From Flavobacteriales bacterium (GTDB lineage Bacteria; Bacteroidota; Bacteroidia; UBA10329), in contig JAIPBM010000007.1 of the NCBI GenBank assembly GCA_021739695.1, forward strand, positions 123,361 to 187,360: 64,000 bases of DNA, written 5' to 3'. The notes beneath the pieces were generated by a model. It saw nothing but the letters and a program-made list of their open reading frames with translations. It had not been told where the DNA came from and made no database searches. Numbering within the stretch: the first letter of the stretch is position 1; every line of letters begins with the position of its first letter. The position numbers and the translations under genes are program-made. Positions 34,517-44,770 of the stretch are shown piece after piece.

Positions 34517-35638
34517 TTATTCACGTATTGGTACCAAGATTGGTCTTGGAGAATTGCCCAATCGCCATAAATGCTTGGTGTGTTGCCATACCACAACCAT
34601 AAAATTGGGGTACACATGATATGGAATGCCATACTCCTTGGCGGTTTGCTGCACTATCTGCGACAGCTTGCGATAATGCACATGGCTAATACTAGGAAAT
34701 AGATGATGCTCGATCTGGTAATTCAAACCACCCACAAACCAAGAGAAAATGCGACTCTTGGGTGAGAAATTGCATGTGGTTCGCAATTGGTGAACAAACC
34801 AACTTTCCTCTACTCTACCATCTTCTGGAGCAACCGGATATGCAGCATCCGGCACCACGTGTGCCGATTGAAATACAGTTGCACTGAATACGCCAGCAAT
34901 AAAATGCATGGTAAAGAAGAAGATCAACGTCAACCACCACGAAGCTGGATTGAGCCACATCGGAAGCGCAAGTACAATTCCCCAATAGAGCAATTTGGCA
35001 ATGGTCATTCTTGTTAGCTGCATGGTGAATTTACCGCGACCTTTCACTGTCAATCCTTTTTTACGGAAATCCAACATCTGCAGGAAATCCTTGAACGTTG
35101 CCCAATTGATGGTCATCATTCCGTATAGAAACCAAGCATAGAATGCCTGCAATCTGTGAATCCAAAGACGCTTAGTATTTGGCGAAAGTCGAAGGATTCC
35201 GCCTGTATCAATATCGCCATCGTGTCCATCAATATTGGTAAAAGAATGATGGAGCACATTATGCTGAATCTTCCACACAATAGCGCTGCCGCCAACAATA
35301 TTGATCAAATAGCCCAAAGCTTTATTCACCTTCGGGTTCTTTGAATAGGACCCATGGTTTGCATCGTGCATAATAGACATACCAATGCCGATCATTCCAA
35401 CCGCCATCATCACCCACATCACGAACAGAATGGCCCAATGTGAAACCACTCCTGAAATGATCAATCCGAGCGGCACGAGATAAAGCAATAGAAGAGAAAC
35501 CGTTTTCACGACCATTCCAGCATTCCCCTGTTTAGAAACCTGCTTGTCTTCAAAATAATCAGCAACACGTGCTTTAAGGGTCTTCACAAATTCCACATCG
35601 GCAGTGCGCGAAAATTTCAATCTCTGTAATTGGGTCAT
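34517..35638 (-). CDS. membrane fatty acid desaturase
   Basis: A 373-residue integral membrane desaturase with the three His boxes that hold the di-iron centre: HDANHGS near residue 90, HNVLHHSFTN near 125 and QIEHHLFP near 310. QIEHH, with Gln in place of the first His, is typical of front-end (delta-5/delta-6 type) acyl desaturases and bacterial linoleoyl-CoA-type desaturases. Four or more membrane segments lie between. It adjusts membrane lipid unsaturation. I use the ATG at 35638 (MTQLQRLKFS); the upstream extension falls in the region of the gap terminator. Confidence 0.88.
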   Translation of the reverse strand: MTQLQRLKFSRTADVEFVKTLKARVADYFEDKQVSKQGNAGMVVKTVSLLLLYLVPLGLIISGVVSHWAILFVMWVMMAVGMIGIGMSIMHDANHGSYSKNPKVNKALGYLINIVGGSAIVWKIQHNVLHHSFTNIDGHDGDIDTGGILRLSPNTKRLWIHRLQAFYAWFLYGMMTINWATFKDFLQMLDFRKKGLTVKGRGKFTMQLTRMTIAKLLYWGIVLALPMWLNPASWWLTLIFFFTMHFIAGVFSATVFQSAHVVPDAAYPVAPEDGRVEESWFVHQLRTTCNFSPKSRIFSWFVGGLNYQIEHHLFPSISHVHYRKLSQIVQQTAKEYGIPYHVYPNFMVVVWQHTKHLWRLGNSPRPILVPIRE

Positions 35639-35704
35639 GTTCTTGTTTGTAAGACGATGAAGATAGGCACTTGCATGGAACGCCACTTGACGAATAACAG
35701 AAAC

Positions 35705-35734
35705 AAAAAAGCCGATGTGAAAATTCACATCGGC
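35705..35734 (-). terminator. rho-independent terminator of gap
   Basis: A perfect 11-bp stem (35711-35721 with 35724-35734) is followed on the minus strand by a T-run. It lies 22 nt after the gap stop and separates gap from the desaturase gene. Confidence 0.88.
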
Positions 35735-35756
35735 TTTACTTTAAAAGTCTGTTTTC

Positions 35757-37232
35757 TTAATAATAGTGCAGTCTTCGCACCTTGCTCACGTACTTTGAAA
35801 GTCGTAGTACTTGTCGTGTATATCCATACTCATTATCGTACCAAGCATAGATCACCACATTCATTCCATCAGGAGAAACAATCGTTGCCTTGCTATCATA
35901 GATAGAAGCGCAGCTGTCGCCAACAATATCCGAAGAAACCAATTCGTGTGAAGTCGAATAACGAATCTGCTCAACAAGGCTTCCGTTCAATGCAGCATCT
36001 TTCATTGCAGCATCAATATCGTCCAATGAAACCTTTGTCTTCAAAGTAAGATTCAAAATAGCCAACGAACCATCTGGCACCGGAACACGAACGGCATTCG
36101 AGGTCAACTTGCCTCCAAGTGTTGGAATTACCTTTGCAACAGCACTTCCGGCACCAGTTTCGGTGATAACCATATTTGAAGCGGCAGAACGTCCTCTACG
36201 ATATTTCTTGTGGTAGTTATCCAACAAATTCTGGTCGTTGGTGTAGGCATGAATGGTCTCAATATGACCTTTCTCCACTCCGAATTTAGCTTCAATTACA
36301 GCCAAAACTGGAGAAATGGCATTGGTCGTACAAGAAGCCGCTGACCAGATATTGTGATCATCTGGATTGAAATTCAAGTGATTTACGCCATGAACAATGT
36401 TTGGAATATCACCCTTGCCAGGAGCAGTCAACATTACTTTACTCGCGCCTTTCGATTTCAAATGCTGACCCAATCCGTCTGCATCTCTCCAAACACCAGT
36501 GTTATCAATGATCAGCGCATCGTTGATGCCATATTGAGTGTAATCAATCTCTGAAGGATTGTTGGCTGCAATTAGAAGAATCGTGTGACCGTTTACGATC
36601 AACGCCTTTTTCTCAACATCTGCTTCGATGGTACCAGGAAACGGACCGTGAATGGAATCCGTTCTGAGAAGATCGGCACGCTTGTAAATATCGTGTTCAG
36701 AGTTTGAACGCGTAACAATAGCACGAAGTCGCAGCTGATCGCCTTTAGCAGATTGAGAGATCAACTCTCTAGCTGCCAATCGACCGATACGTCCGAATCC
36801 GTAAAGCACTACATCTTGCGGAGCTGATGGTTCACGACCATCGGCTACCATTGTGCCAATAGTTCCTCCTAAAAAGGTCTCGATGGTTTCACCCTTGGTG
36901 CGGGCTTCTAACCACTCATGTGTCAATTTTCCAAGGTCGATTTTGGCAGGTGCCAAATTCATGCTTACCAATCCTTGGGCAACTTGGAGACTATCGAAAA
37001 TGGTGATCGGTTTCCGCACCATTTTACGAGCATATTCGTGATGGGCCAAAATTTCTCCCACGTTGCAGTCATGCAACTGCTGGCGGAAAATGACCAATTC
37101 AACAGCTCGGTCAAAACGCAAAGTTCCGACAATAGACATCAACTGGATAGCGGCTTTTTCTCGGCCGATCCAATTGTTCAACTCTGCCTCAAAAGTCCCT
37201 TTGGAATTTGAAGCAATCGTATCAATACTCAT
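35757..37232 (-). CDS. gap: glyceraldehyde-3-phosphate dehydrogenase, long form
   Basis: A 491-residue GAPDH. Residues from about 140 are a normal GAPDH: YGFGRIGRLAARE binds NAD, SAASCTTNAISPVLAV carries the catalytic Cys, and ETIHAYTNDQNLLD and WYDNEYGYTRQVL follow. The first about 140 residues form an extra helical domain not found in the usual 330-residue enzyme; such about 480-residue GAPDHs exist in several bacterial groups. It catalyses the phosphorylating oxidation of glyceraldehyde 3-phosphate, or the reverse. It starts 21 nt after the sigma factor stop and may be partly co-transcribed. Confidence 0.92.
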   Translation of the reverse strand: MSIDTIASNSKGTFEAELNNWIGREKAAIQLMSIVGTLRFDRAVELVIFRQQLHDCNVGEILAHHEYARKMVRKPITIFDSLQVAQGLVSMNLAPAKIDLGKLTHEWLEARTKGETIETFLGGTIGTMVADGREPSAPQDVVLYGFGRIGRLAARELISQSAKGDQLRLRAIVTRSNSEHDIYKRADLLRTDSIHGPFPGTIEADVEKKALIVNGHTILLIAANNPSEIDYTQYGINDALIIDNTGVWRDADGLGQHLKSKGASKVMLTAPGKGDIPNIVHGVNHLNFNPDDHNIWSAASCTTNAISPVLAVIEAKFGVEKGHIETIHAYTNDQNLLDNYHKKYRRGRSAASNMVITETGAGSAVAKVIPTLGGKLTSNAVRVPVPDGSLAILNLTLKTKVSLDDIDAAMKDAALNGSLVEQIRYSTSHELVSSDIVGDSCASIYDSKATIVSPDGMNVVIYAWYDNEYGYTRQVLRLSKYVSKVRRLHYY

Positions 37233-37253
37233 GAAAATGGATTTGTGGTTAGA

Positions 37254-38117
37254 TTATCCTAGATATGCTTTCAGCAGTTTGCTGCGCGAAGTGTGACGCA
37301 GTCTTCTGATAGCTTTTTCCTTTATCTGACGAACACGCTCTCTCGTAAGGTCGAATTTTGCTCCGATCTCTTCCAAGGTCAATCCGTGGTTCATTCCAAT
37401 TCCGAAGAACAGTTTCACCACATCTCTTTCGCGCTCTGTCAGCGTGGAAAGTGAACGCTCAATTTCTTTTTGAAGCGACTCGTTCATCAGCGTACTATCG
37501 GCACGTGGCGAATCGTGATTCACCAACACGTCCAAAAGGCTGTTGTCTTCTCCTTGAACGAACGGTGCGTCCATTGATACGTGACGTCCAGAAACGCGCA
37601 TTGTATCAGCAATTTTCTCTTCTGGAATTTCTAGAACTTCAGAAAGTTCCTCAGCAGATGGCTCGCGCTCAAACTCCTGCTCCAATTTAGAAAAAGCCTT
37701 GTTGATCTTATTTAAAGAACCTACTTGGTTCAAAGGCAAACGAACAATTCTTGATTGCTCTGCCAACGCTTGTAGAATCGATTGACGAATCCACCAAACA
37801 GCGTAAGAAATGAACTTGAAACCGCGTGTTTCGTCAAAACGTTGAGCTGCTTTGATCAATCCTAAGTTTCCTTCGTTGATCAAATCCGGTAGGCTCAACC
37901 CTTGATTTTGGTATTGCTTCGCAACAGAGACAACGAAACGAAGATTCGCTTTGGTCAATTTTTCCAAAGCAGCTTGATCACCAGCTTTAATTCGCTGCGC
38001 CAGAATTACTTCCATGTCCGCAGTGATAAGATCTTCCTTGCCAATTTCCTGTAGGTATTTGTCAAGCGAAGCACTCTCACGATTAGTAATCGATTTGGTG
38101 ATCTTAAGTTGTCTCAT
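37254..38117 (-). CDS. rpoD: primary RNA polymerase sigma factor (sigma-70 family)
   Basis: A 287-residue sigma factor lacking region 1.1, as in Bacteroidota primary sigmas. Region 1.2 is around [16 protein letters not shown], region 2 is [20 protein letters not shown] and then [20 protein letters not shown] with [10 protein letters not shown], and region 4 ends in [20 protein letters not shown]. In this phylum this protein directs polymerase to promoters with TTG at -33 and TAnnTTTG at -7, the elements seen repeatedly in this window. The ATG at 38117 (MRQLKITKS) is the family start. Its own gene has a perfect promoter of that kind. Confidence 0.95.
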   Translation of the reverse strand: MRQLKITKSITNRESASLDKYLQEIGKEDLITADMEVILAQRIKAGDQAALEKLTKANLRFVVSVAKQYQNQGLSLPDLINEGNLGLIKAAQRFDETRGFKFISYAVWWIRQSILQALAEQSRIVRLPLNQVGSLNKINKAFSKLEQEFEREPSAEELSEVLEIPEEKIADTMRVSGRHVSMDAPFVQGEDNSLLDVLVNHDSPRADSTLMNESLQKEIERSLSTLTERERDVVKLFFGIGMNHGLTLEEIGAKFDLTRERVRQIKEKAIRRLRHTSRSKLLKAYLG

Positions 38118-38175
38118 ATTGTCTATTTCAGTTAAGTGATCTGACGGCTCTTTACACCATCCCCAAAAAGGGCTG

Positions 38176-38206
38176 CAAAGATACACAGAAAGGCTATTTT
38201 ATACAA
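38176..38206 (-). promoter_or_regulatory. promoter of the primary sigma factor gene
   Basis: On the minus strand TTG (38206-38204), 20 nt, TATCTTTG (38183-38176): both elements match the Bacteroidota consensus. It leaves a leader of roughly 50 nt. Confidence 0.75.
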
Positions 38207-38309
38207 TATAAAAGAGACAGGCTGTGCAACCGTCATAATTCAAACGACAAATCGCCTCAATTGTTTCTTTTTTGTGGCACGACCAATCTGCTAGAAAGAT
38301 AGTAAACGA

Positions 38310-38858
38310 TCAATCAGGGCGTGATTTCCGATAAAGCTCCCAAATAACAATTCCCGCTGAGACAGAAATATTCAACGAATGTTTGGTTCCTGTCTGTGGT
38401 ATTTCAATGAAATCATCGCAAATATCCAAAACATCTTGCGATACTCCTTTTACTTCGTTGCCGAAAATTAGTGCCAGTTTAGCATCATTCGCAAACTGAA
38501 AATTACCTAGTTCTATGCTTCCGGCAACTTGTTCTATACCTAATATTCGAAAGCCATCTAATTTGAGTTTCGCTACGGCATCACTGCAACGATCTGCATA
38601 CTCCCACTCTACTGATTCAGTGGCGCCTAAGGCTGTTTTTTCAATCTCCCGATGCGGTGGCTGTGCTGTAATTCCGCAAAGCAAAATCTTCTGAACAGAA
38701 AATGCATCAGCGGTTCTGAAAACAGATCCGACATTATGAAGGCTTCTTACATCATCAAGAACAACCACAACCGGAATCTTATCAGCTCCTTGAAACTCGG
38801 AAACTGACTTTCTGCCAAGTTCCTGCATCGTCAATTTTCTACCTTTCTCTTTAGCCAT
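38310..38858 (-). CDS. SpoU/TrmH-family RNA 2'-O-methyltransferase
   Basis: A 182-residue SPOUT methyltransferase with its three motifs: RSLHNVGSVFRTADAF (motif 1), LALIFGNEVKGVSQ (motif 2) and EIPQTGTKHSLNISVSAGI (motif 3), which form the SAM-binding knot. It lacks the N-terminal L30e-like domain of RlmB, so it could act on tRNA (TrmH/TrmL-like) or rRNA; the target cannot be told. It is divergent from mutS with 70 bp between. Confidence 0.9.
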   Translation of the reverse strand: MAKEKGRKLTMQELGRKSVSEFQGADKIPVVVVLDDVRSLHNVGSVFRTADAFSVQKILLCGITAQPPHREIEKTALGATESVEWEYADRCSDAVAKLKLDGFRILGIEQVAGSIELGNFQFANDAKLALIFGNEVKGVSQDVLDICDDFIEIPQTGTKHSLNISVSAGIVIWELYRKSRPD

Positions 38859-38928
38859 TGTACTGTTTGATGCCTTGCGTATATGGTTAACTTAGCGCGA
38901 TTCTGAACGCAAAGTAAAACAGATAATC

Positions 38929-41553
38929 TTGGCCAAAACATCTGGAACAAAAGATCAGGAAACACCCTTGATGAAGCAATACAATGCAATCAAGGCGAAA
39001 TACCCTGATGCACTATTGCTTTTCAGAGTTGGTGATTTTTACGAGACCTTCGGAGAAGATGCCATTCGCGCATCTCGCGTTTTGGGAATTGTCCTTACAA
39101 AGCGGGCAAATGGGAAGGCTTCTCACATAGAATTGGCAGGATTTCCGCATCATTCTTTGGAAACCTACCTACCAAAATTGGTTCGTGCGGGGCACAGAGT
39201 TGCAATCTGCGATCAACTCGAAGACCCTAAACAGGCGATAGGAATTGTAAAACGTGGCGTAACGGAATTGGTAACTCCTGGCGTTTCCTTTAACGATAAT
39301 GTTCTAGAACAGCGGTCAAACAACTTTCTGTGCAGCTTGCATTTCAGTCCAACGAATATTGGCATCGCCTTCCTCGACATTTCCACCGGAGAATTTCTCG
39401 TTGCTCGAGGGAATGAATTGTACATCAAAAAGCTGATCAAGAACTTTGAGCCGAGCGAGGTGCTTTTTAGAAAAAGTTATCGTAGCCAGTTTCATGAAAT
39501 GTTCGGTGACGGTCATTGCACATTCACCATGGAAGATTGGGTTTACACCGTTCAGTTTGGAACAGAAACGCTCAATAATCACTTTGGAACAAAAAACCTG
39601 AAGGGATTTGGCATCTCTCATCTAGAAGAGGGAATAGTTGCAGCAGGAGCAGCTTTACAGTACTTGTCGGATACTCAGCATAATAAAACCGAGCACATCA
39701 ATTCCCTTTCAAGGATCGAAGAGGAAAAATACATGTGGGTTGATGGGTTTACCGCTGCCAACTTAGAAATTCTTCGGCCCAACCAACGCGATGGAAAGTG
39801 CCTGATTGACATTCTGGACAAGACCCAAACTCCAATGGGTTCTCGAATGATGAAACGTTGGGTTTCTTTTCCTTTAAAAGAGAAAACGCTGATTACCAAA
39901 AGGCTTGAAAGTGTTGACAAACTCCTTCGGTCGGAAAGTGTCAGAAGACAACTTGCTCAAAGTCTGAACAACATTTCTGACCTAGAGCGATTGGCATCCA
40001 AGTTATCTACTGGTCGGGTAAATCCTCGCGAACTATTGTCTCTAGGACGATCACTCGCTGAAATCCCTTCAGTTATTGAAACGATAGCTGAACTTAAAAG
40101 CCATGGCCTTTCGGAAATAACCAGCCTCATCAATCCGTGTTCGCATGCTTTGGATACCATTGCTACAAGTATCTCGGAAGAAGCGTCAATTAACATTAAC
40201 AAAGGTTCCGTAATAAAAAGTGGCTTCTCCTTAGAATTGGATCAATTACGAAGCCTCGCTTATTCTGGCAAAGACTACTTGGTTGGAATCCAGAAACGAG
40301 AATCTGAAGCAACTGGAATCACGAGCTTGAAAATCGGATTCAATAACGTTTTCGGGTACTTTCTAGAAGCTACCAACGCACACAAAGACAAGATTCCCGA
40401 AAGCTGGGTCAGAAAGCAGACGCTCGTAAATTGCGAACGCTACATTACCGAAGAACTAAAGGAATACGAGGAGAAAATACTTGGTGCTGAAGAGAAGATA
40501 CAAGCGCTTGAAACACGGCTTTATCAAGAAGTTGCGGCCACTTTGGGGAAATACGTCATTTCGCTTCAGCAGAACGCCACGTTACTCGCACAGATCGATT
40601 GCCTGTTATCATTTGCAGAAGTTAGCGATGCCAATCATTACGTTCAACCAAAATTTACGGACGAAAGCATTATTCAAATTCAAGATGGAAGGCATCCAGT
40701 AATTGAAAAATCGCTTCCAATCGGGGAAAGCTATGTTTCGAATGACGTTTATTTGAACAACCAAACTCAGCAGATTTTGGTAATTACCGGTCCAAACATG
40801 TCTGGTAAATCCGCACTACTGAGACAAACTGCTCTTATTTCCATCATGGCCCAAATGGGTTGCTTTGTTCCAGCAAAAAGTGCCACGTTAGGAATTGTAG
40901 ATAAGGTGTTCAGTCGCGTAGGAGCATCAGACAACATAGCTCAAGGTGAATCTACCTTCATGGTTGAAATGAATGAGGCGGCCAGCATCCTGAATAATAT
41001 GACTTCGCAAAGCCTTGTCATATTAGATGAAATCGGTCGTGGAACAAGTACGTATGATGGAATATCCATCGCCATGGCCATTGTTGAATTCATGCACGAG
41101 GGAAACAAGGCGAATCCAAATGTGCTTTTCGCTACACACTATCATGAATTAAATGAACTGGAAACTCGCTTAGAGCGCGTTAAGAATTTCAATGTAAGTG
41201 TAAAAGAAGTTGGCAAGAAAGTTCTTTTCCTACGAAAATTGGTCCCGGGAGGAACCGAGCACAGCTTCGGAATCCATGTTGCGAAAATGGCCGGCATGCC
41301 ATCTACGGTTGTTAATCGGGCAAAGGAATTACTGCTTAAACTTGAAGAATCTCACGTAACGGGAGCCAAAAAGTCGAAATCAAGCAAAACAACCTCAGTC
41401 GATAACATGCAGTTGAGTTTCTTTCAATTAGATGACCCAGTACTGGAACAGATAAAAGAAGAGATTGAAGAGATTGATATAGATACACTTACGCCAGTTG
41501 AGGCACTTCTCAAATTGCACGAAATCAAGAAAGTTTTGGGTAGTAGAAAGTGA
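38929..41553 (+). CDS. mutS: DNA mismatch repair protein MutS
   Basis: An 874-residue MutS of full length. The mismatch-binding domain carries the Phe-x-Glu motif in GDFYETFGEDA near residue 40; connector, lever and clamp domains follow; the ATPase has GPNMSGKSALLRQ near residue 622, then GESTFMVEMNEAA, LDEIGRGTSTYDG and ATHYHEL. It recognises mismatches and recruits MutL. The start is a TTG at 38929; the next in-frame ATG (MKQYNAIKAKYPD) is 14 codons on and also possible. Two tRNA genes follow 43 nt downstream. Confidence 0.96.
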   Translation: MAKTSGTKDQETPLMKQYNAIKAKYPDALLLFRVGDFYETFGEDAIRASRVLGIVLTKRANGKASHIELAGFPHHSLETYLPKLVRAGHRVAICDQLEDPKQAIGIVKRGVTELVTPGVSFNDNVLEQRSNNFLCSLHFSPTNIGIAFLDISTGEFLVARGNELYIKKLIKNFEPSEVLFRKSYRSQFHEMFGDGHCTFTMEDWVYTVQFGTETLNNHFGTKNLKGFGISHLEEGIVAAGAALQYLSDTQHNKTEHINSLSRIEEEKYMWVDGFTAANLEILRPNQRDGKCLIDILDKTQTPMGSRMMKRWVSFPLKEKTLITKRLESVDKLLRSESVRRQLAQSLNNISDLERLASKLSTGRVNPRELLSLGRSLAEIPSVIETIAELKSHGLSEITSLINPCSHALDTIATSISEEASININKGSVIKSGFSLELDQLRSLAYSGKDYLVGIQKRESEATGITSLKIGFNNVFGYFLEATNAHKDKIPESWVRKQTLVNCERYITEELKEYEEKILGAEEKIQALETRLYQEVAATLGKYVISLQQNATLLAQIDCLLSFAEVSDANHYVQPKFTDESIIQIQDGRHPVIEKSLPIGESYVSNDVYLNNQTQQILVITGPNMSGKSALLRQTALISIMAQMGCFVPAKSATLGIVDKVFSRVGASDNIAQGESTFMVEMNEAASILNNMTSQSLVILDEIGRGTSTYDGISIAMAIVEFMHEGNKANPNVLFATHYHELNELETRLERVKNFNVSVKEVGKKVLFLRKLVPGGTEHSFGIHVAKMAGMPSTVVNRAKELLLKLEESHVTGAKKSKSSKTTSVDNMQLSFFQLDDPVLEQIKEEIEEIDIDTLTPVEALLKLHEIKKVLGSRK

Positions 41554-41596
41554 TTTTGTTCAATCGGGAAAATATTTAGTTTTGCAATCCAGTTTC

Positions 41597-41669
<73 letters not shown>

Positions 41670-41681
41670 CACTCTCAAACC

Positions 41682-41705
41682 AAAATCCTCCTACGGGAGG
41701 ATTTT
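41682..41705. other. strong hairpin between the two tRNA genes
   Basis: AAAATCCTCC and GGAGGATTTT form a 10-bp stem closed by TACG, a UNCG-type tetraloop. It may mark processing of the tRNA precursor or weak termination; the T-run is only four bases. Confidence 0.7.
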
Positions 41706-41714
41706 GTGCATTGG

Positions 41715-41799
41715 GCCCGGGTGGTGGAATTGGTAGACACGCAGGACTTAAAATCCTGTGGCCGTTGAGGCCGTACGGGTTCGACCCCCGTCCCGGGTA
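41715..41799 (+). tRNA. tRNA-Leu (anticodon TAA)
   Basis: An 85-nt class II tRNA with a long variable arm (GGCCGTTGAGGCC). Acceptor GCCCGGG pairs with CCCGGGT (a G-T pair at the end); anticodon stem CAGGA/TCCTG encloses CTTAAAA with TAA at 41749-41751; the T arm contains GGGTTCGACCCCC. CCA is not encoded. Confidence 0.97.
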
Positions 41800-41814
41800 C
41801 ATTACTTCTCGAAC

Positions 41815-42843
41815 ATGATCATCGATCTGCGTAGCGATACAGTGACGAGGCCAACACCACAAATGTTGGAGTTCATGTTCAGCGCTAAAGTTGGCGATGA
41901 TGTTTTTGGTGAAGACCCGACTGTAAATGAGCTTCAAGCTTTTGCAGCGGAAATGTTTGGAATGGAAGCCGCTCTATTCTGTCCCAGCGGGACAATGACA
42001 AATCAAATCGCGATTAAAGCTCACACGCAACCAGGAGACGAAGTAATCTGTGAAGAGGGAGCACACGTTCACTATTATGAAGGCGGTGGTATTGCATTCA
42101 ACTCAGGAGCCTCAACAAAAACGCTCGTTGGTCAAAGAGGAGTTTTCACTGCAGAACAAGTTTTAGATTCTCTGCGTCCTGAAAATGTCCATTTCCCAAG
42201 AACATCTTTGGTTTGCATGGAGAATACTTGTAACCGAGGAGGCGGCAAAATCTTTGACTTTCATGAGATTGAAAGAATAAAGGATGTCTGCCAAAGAAAC
42301 AAGCTCAAACTTCATTTGGACGGAGCAAGGTTATTCAATGCCGTAGTAGTAGAAAACAGAAGCCCCAAAGATTTCGGAAATGTATTTGATTCCATTTCTA
42401 TCTGCTTGAGCAAAGGACTGGGCGCTCCCGTTGGCTCTCTTTTAATAGGAAACCAACCATTCATTCATCAAGCCACACGGATACGGAAAGTACTTGGAGG
42501 AGGTATGCGTCAAGCCGGATTTATGGCCGCTGCTGGGCTGTATGCATTATCTCAGAATGTAAATCGGCTACAGGAAGACCATGTTCTTGCGAAAAGTCTG
42601 GAGAAGTCGTTGAAAGGTTGCGAATTCGTTTCCTCGGTCCTTGAAGTAGAAACAAATATTGTTGTGTTCAAACTGAATGAGGGCGTCAAAACGCCTCATT
42701 TCTTAGAACATCTGCGTAATTCTGACATTTACGCGTTTGAAGTTGGCAAGCAACGAATTCGTTTTGTAACGCATCTGAACCTTCCACAGGATTGTTTTTC
42801 TATTATAGAGAAGGCCTTAGCTTCTTATTCATCTGCAGGATAA
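41815..42843 (+). CDS. ltaE: low-specificity L-threonine aldolase
   Basis: A 342-residue PLP enzyme. The N-terminus [17 protein letters not shown] and [15 protein letters not shown] are the family's opening; [40 protein letters not shown] (Asp binding the pyridine nitrogen) and [15 protein letters not shown] (the PLP lysine) follow. It cleaves L-threonine or L-allo-threonine to glycine and acetaldehyde. The start at 41815 is 15 nt after tRNA-Leu; longer frames would run through the tRNA. Its 3' end overlaps the convergent gene by 19 nt. Confidence 0.92.
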   Translation: MIIDLRSDTVTRPTPQMLEFMFSAKVGDDVFGEDPTVNELQAFAAEMFGMEAALFCPSGTMTNQIAIKAHTQPGDEVICEEGAHVHYYEGGGIAFNSGASTKTLVGQRGVFTAEQVLDSLRPENVHFPRTSLVCMENTCNRGGGKIFDFHEIERIKDVCQRNKLKLHLDGARLFNAVVVENRSPKDFGNVFDSISICLSKGLGAPVGSLLIGNQPFIHQATRIRKVLGGGMRQAGFMAAAGLYALSQNVNRLQEDHVLAKSLEKSLKGCEFVSSVLEVETNIVVFKLNEGVKTPHFLEHLRNSDIYAFEVGKQRIRFVTHLNLPQDCFSIIEKALASYSSAG

Positions 42844-44300
42844 ATAGAAGGAGACATCTTTCTTTCAACCCATTTATCTAGCCTGACAATTTCTGGACCA
42901 CCAGGATCCCAAGCATACCCTTCAGTTTCATCCAAACAATTTTTAAGCGCAGTCAGACTTTTGGGACTTAGTTCATCGAAATTCAACTCTTTCCGAAGCA
43001 AATTACCTAAAATATCAAGAGCTGCTTGAACTCTTAGCGTGCCAAGTTCTTTGTGTCTCGTCACGAATTTCCGGGTCGTATCCAATTTAAACTCCAACCA
43101 TTCCTCATCTTTCATTTCAACCAAAAGCATCATTTCAAGCAATCGGAATTGCATATTCCAAGTATCTTGCTGCTTAAGCAAGTATCCTTCAGCATTTAAC
43201 GATTTGAAGGACGCACTCATGTCAGAATGTAGAAATTGAGCACATCCGTTGATATAAATCCATCGTGGCAAAAGATGCTCTCTTGCTGCAATTCGAGGGT
43301 GGCTCAAGGCAAGACTGATCGTTTCTTCTGCTCCACAGTAATTGCCTGAAGCAAGTTGCGCTTGCACAAGGAATTGCAGACACTGAAGTCGATTGAACCC
43401 TGCCGCAGGGAAGAATTTTTCTGACTTAGATAAGTGGTTGGTAGCTTCATTAAAATTCCGGAGCTCCATTTGCGCAAAACCCACCGTTTGATTTACCCCT
43501 GCAATGTTGTTCTTCGAACGTACTGCCGGATTCTTTTCAACGAGTTTCAAGAATTTCAATCCTAATTCAACGACTGAGTTAAAGTCCTTTCTACTGGTTC
43601 CGTACTCAGTGGCTGCCATATAGTACCAAAATCCAATTCGAGCTAATTTGTGCTTCTTGTATAATTGCCCCAAACTGGATATCAACTCGACATATTTCTT
43701 CTCGTTATTCTTGCCCTTCAGCGTTTTACTCATTTCAGGGCTGGACAAGAGCATGGATTGCTCCTCCACGTACAACAAAGCTTCGTAGCGTTGAAAGTCA
43801 TTGGTAATCTCTTCATTCAACAACTTTAACTCCTCTGAAGTCGCAGAGCTAATAAGACATTCCCTCAGTAAATGATTCATTTGAAGCTTTTCGCCTACAA
43901 GCTCAAATCTTTCGGCAGTTTGCATTGATTTCCTCAGAACCTTTATCCCTTCAACCAATGCTCCTCGAAAAATCATCACATGTGCCTGAGCAATTTTCTT
44001 CATACACTCGAACTCAGCAGCTCTGTTTGCTTGGGCAATTCTCTTCGATGACTCCTTGACCAATAGAACACTAAGAATATCTTCTTTCAATCGACTCTTC
44101 AGGTGCGCGAACGAAGATGCAGAGCTAGTCTCACCTAATTTTCGTTTAATAAATTGCTCATCTGTATTACCAACTTCAAGAAGTTTGAACAACTGCAGCC
44201 GCAGATTGTCCTCTGCGTTCGTTGTTCTAGACAGTAGATGAATCAGCATCCGCCTTTCTCCTGTCCTTAGAATCTTGACCAAAGTCATCAAGTCATCCAT
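42825..44300 (-). CDS. large helical protein of unknown function
   Basis: A 491-residue soluble protein, almost all alpha helical, with repeated helix pairs rich in Leu, Ala and Glu that suggest a TPR-like solenoid. The N-terminus, [20 protein letters not shown], resembles the opening of a family of roughly 500-residue Bacteroidota proteins of unknown role. No catalytic motif, signal peptide or membrane segment is seen. I prefer the ATG at 44300; a GTG at 44324 would add eight residues. It is divergent from the tandem 50-residue genes and its 3' end overlaps ltaE. Confidence 0.75.
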   Translation of the reverse strand: MDDLMTLVKILRTGERRMLIHLLSRTTNAEDNLRLQLFKLLEVGNTDEQFIKRKLGETSSASSFAHLKSRLKEDILSVLLVKESSKRIAQANRAAEFECMKKIAQAHVMIFRGALVEGIKVLRKSMQTAERFELVGEKLQMNHLLRECLISSATSEELKLLNEEITNDFQRYEALLYVEEQSMLLSSPEMSKTLKGKNNEKKYVELISSLGQLYKKHKLARIGFWYYMAATEYGTSRKDFNSVVELGLKFLKLVEKNPAVRSKNNIAGVNQTVGFAQMELRNFNEATNHLSKSEKFFPAAGFNRLQCLQFLVQAQLASGNYCGAEETISLALSHPRIAAREHLLPRWIYINGCAQFLHSDMSASFKSLNAEGYLLKQQDTWNMQFRLLEMMLLVEMKDEEWLEFKLDTTRKFVTRHKELGTLRVQAALDILGNLLRKELNFDELSPKSLTALKNCLDETEGYAWDPGGPEIVRLDKWVERKMSPSIYPADE

Positions 44301-44342
44301 TGCTCCAAATATCACACTTCTCACCTCTGTTCATGGGTTATT

Positions 44343-44538
44343 TTCATCGATTCATCACTGATTTTATCAACATTATCGTCAAATGTGCCCTATTCATCGA
44401 AATAATATAAAATTTTTCTACCTGATAATCAGTTAGTTAAGCATTTAAACCACGTCTCGACCATAAAATGTTTGGTTATTAAGATTCGTTTGTCGTAAAT
44501 TTGATGAGTCTTATCGACAGAATATCAGGATTCATCGA
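44343..44538. promoter_or_regulatory. three TTCATCGA motifs around the divergent promoter region
   Basis: TTCATCGA occurs at 44343-44350, 44393-44400 and 44531-44538 within the 290-bp gap between the divergent unknown gene and the tandem small genes. The first and third are followed by T, giving the palindrome ATCGAT. They may be regulator sites; the AT-rich background makes this tentative. Confidence 0.35.
44472..44503 (+). promoter_or_regulatory. promoter of the tandem 50-residue genes
   Basis: TTG (44472-44474), 21 nt, TAAATTTG (44496-44503) fits the Bacteroidota consensus. The first small gene starts 87 nt downstream, leaving a leader of about 80 nt. Confidence 0.6.
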
Positions 44539-44590
44539 TAGATTCATAAAGAACCAATAATTGAAACTGTAACCAAAAAACCTAGAACAC

Positions 44591-44743
44591 ATGGAACTGT
44601 TAGTAGCTTTTTTAATCGCTTTCGGAGTAGTAAACAGCAAGGATGCTCAGAAAATCACAAAAGATGAAGCATCTGTACTTGTAAAGAAGAACGGTCTTGA
44701 AAAAGACTACATCATCTGGGGTGCTGAAGGAGACGATTTCTGA
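44591..44743 (+). CDS. 50-residue membrane-anchored peptide, copy 1
   Basis: The frame encodes MELLVAFLIAFGVVNSKDAQ, then KITKDEASVLVKKNGLEK and a C-terminus DYIIWGAEGDDF. The first about 14 residues are hydrophobic, enough for a short membrane helix or membrane-surface anchor; the rest is polar, with a cluster of lysines and a strongly acidic tail around an aromatic IIW core. I recognise no family. A second copy follows exactly 180 bp later. Comparison of the two shows 12 synonymous codon changes and only one amino-acid change, strong evidence that this is a real protein under selection. A type I toxin or a small membrane regulator are both possible. Confidence 0.8.
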   Translation: MELLVAFLIAFGVVNSKDAQKITKDEASVLVKKNGLEKDYIIWGAEGDDF

Positions 44744-44770
44744 TTTAACAACTAAAAAAAACTAGAACAC

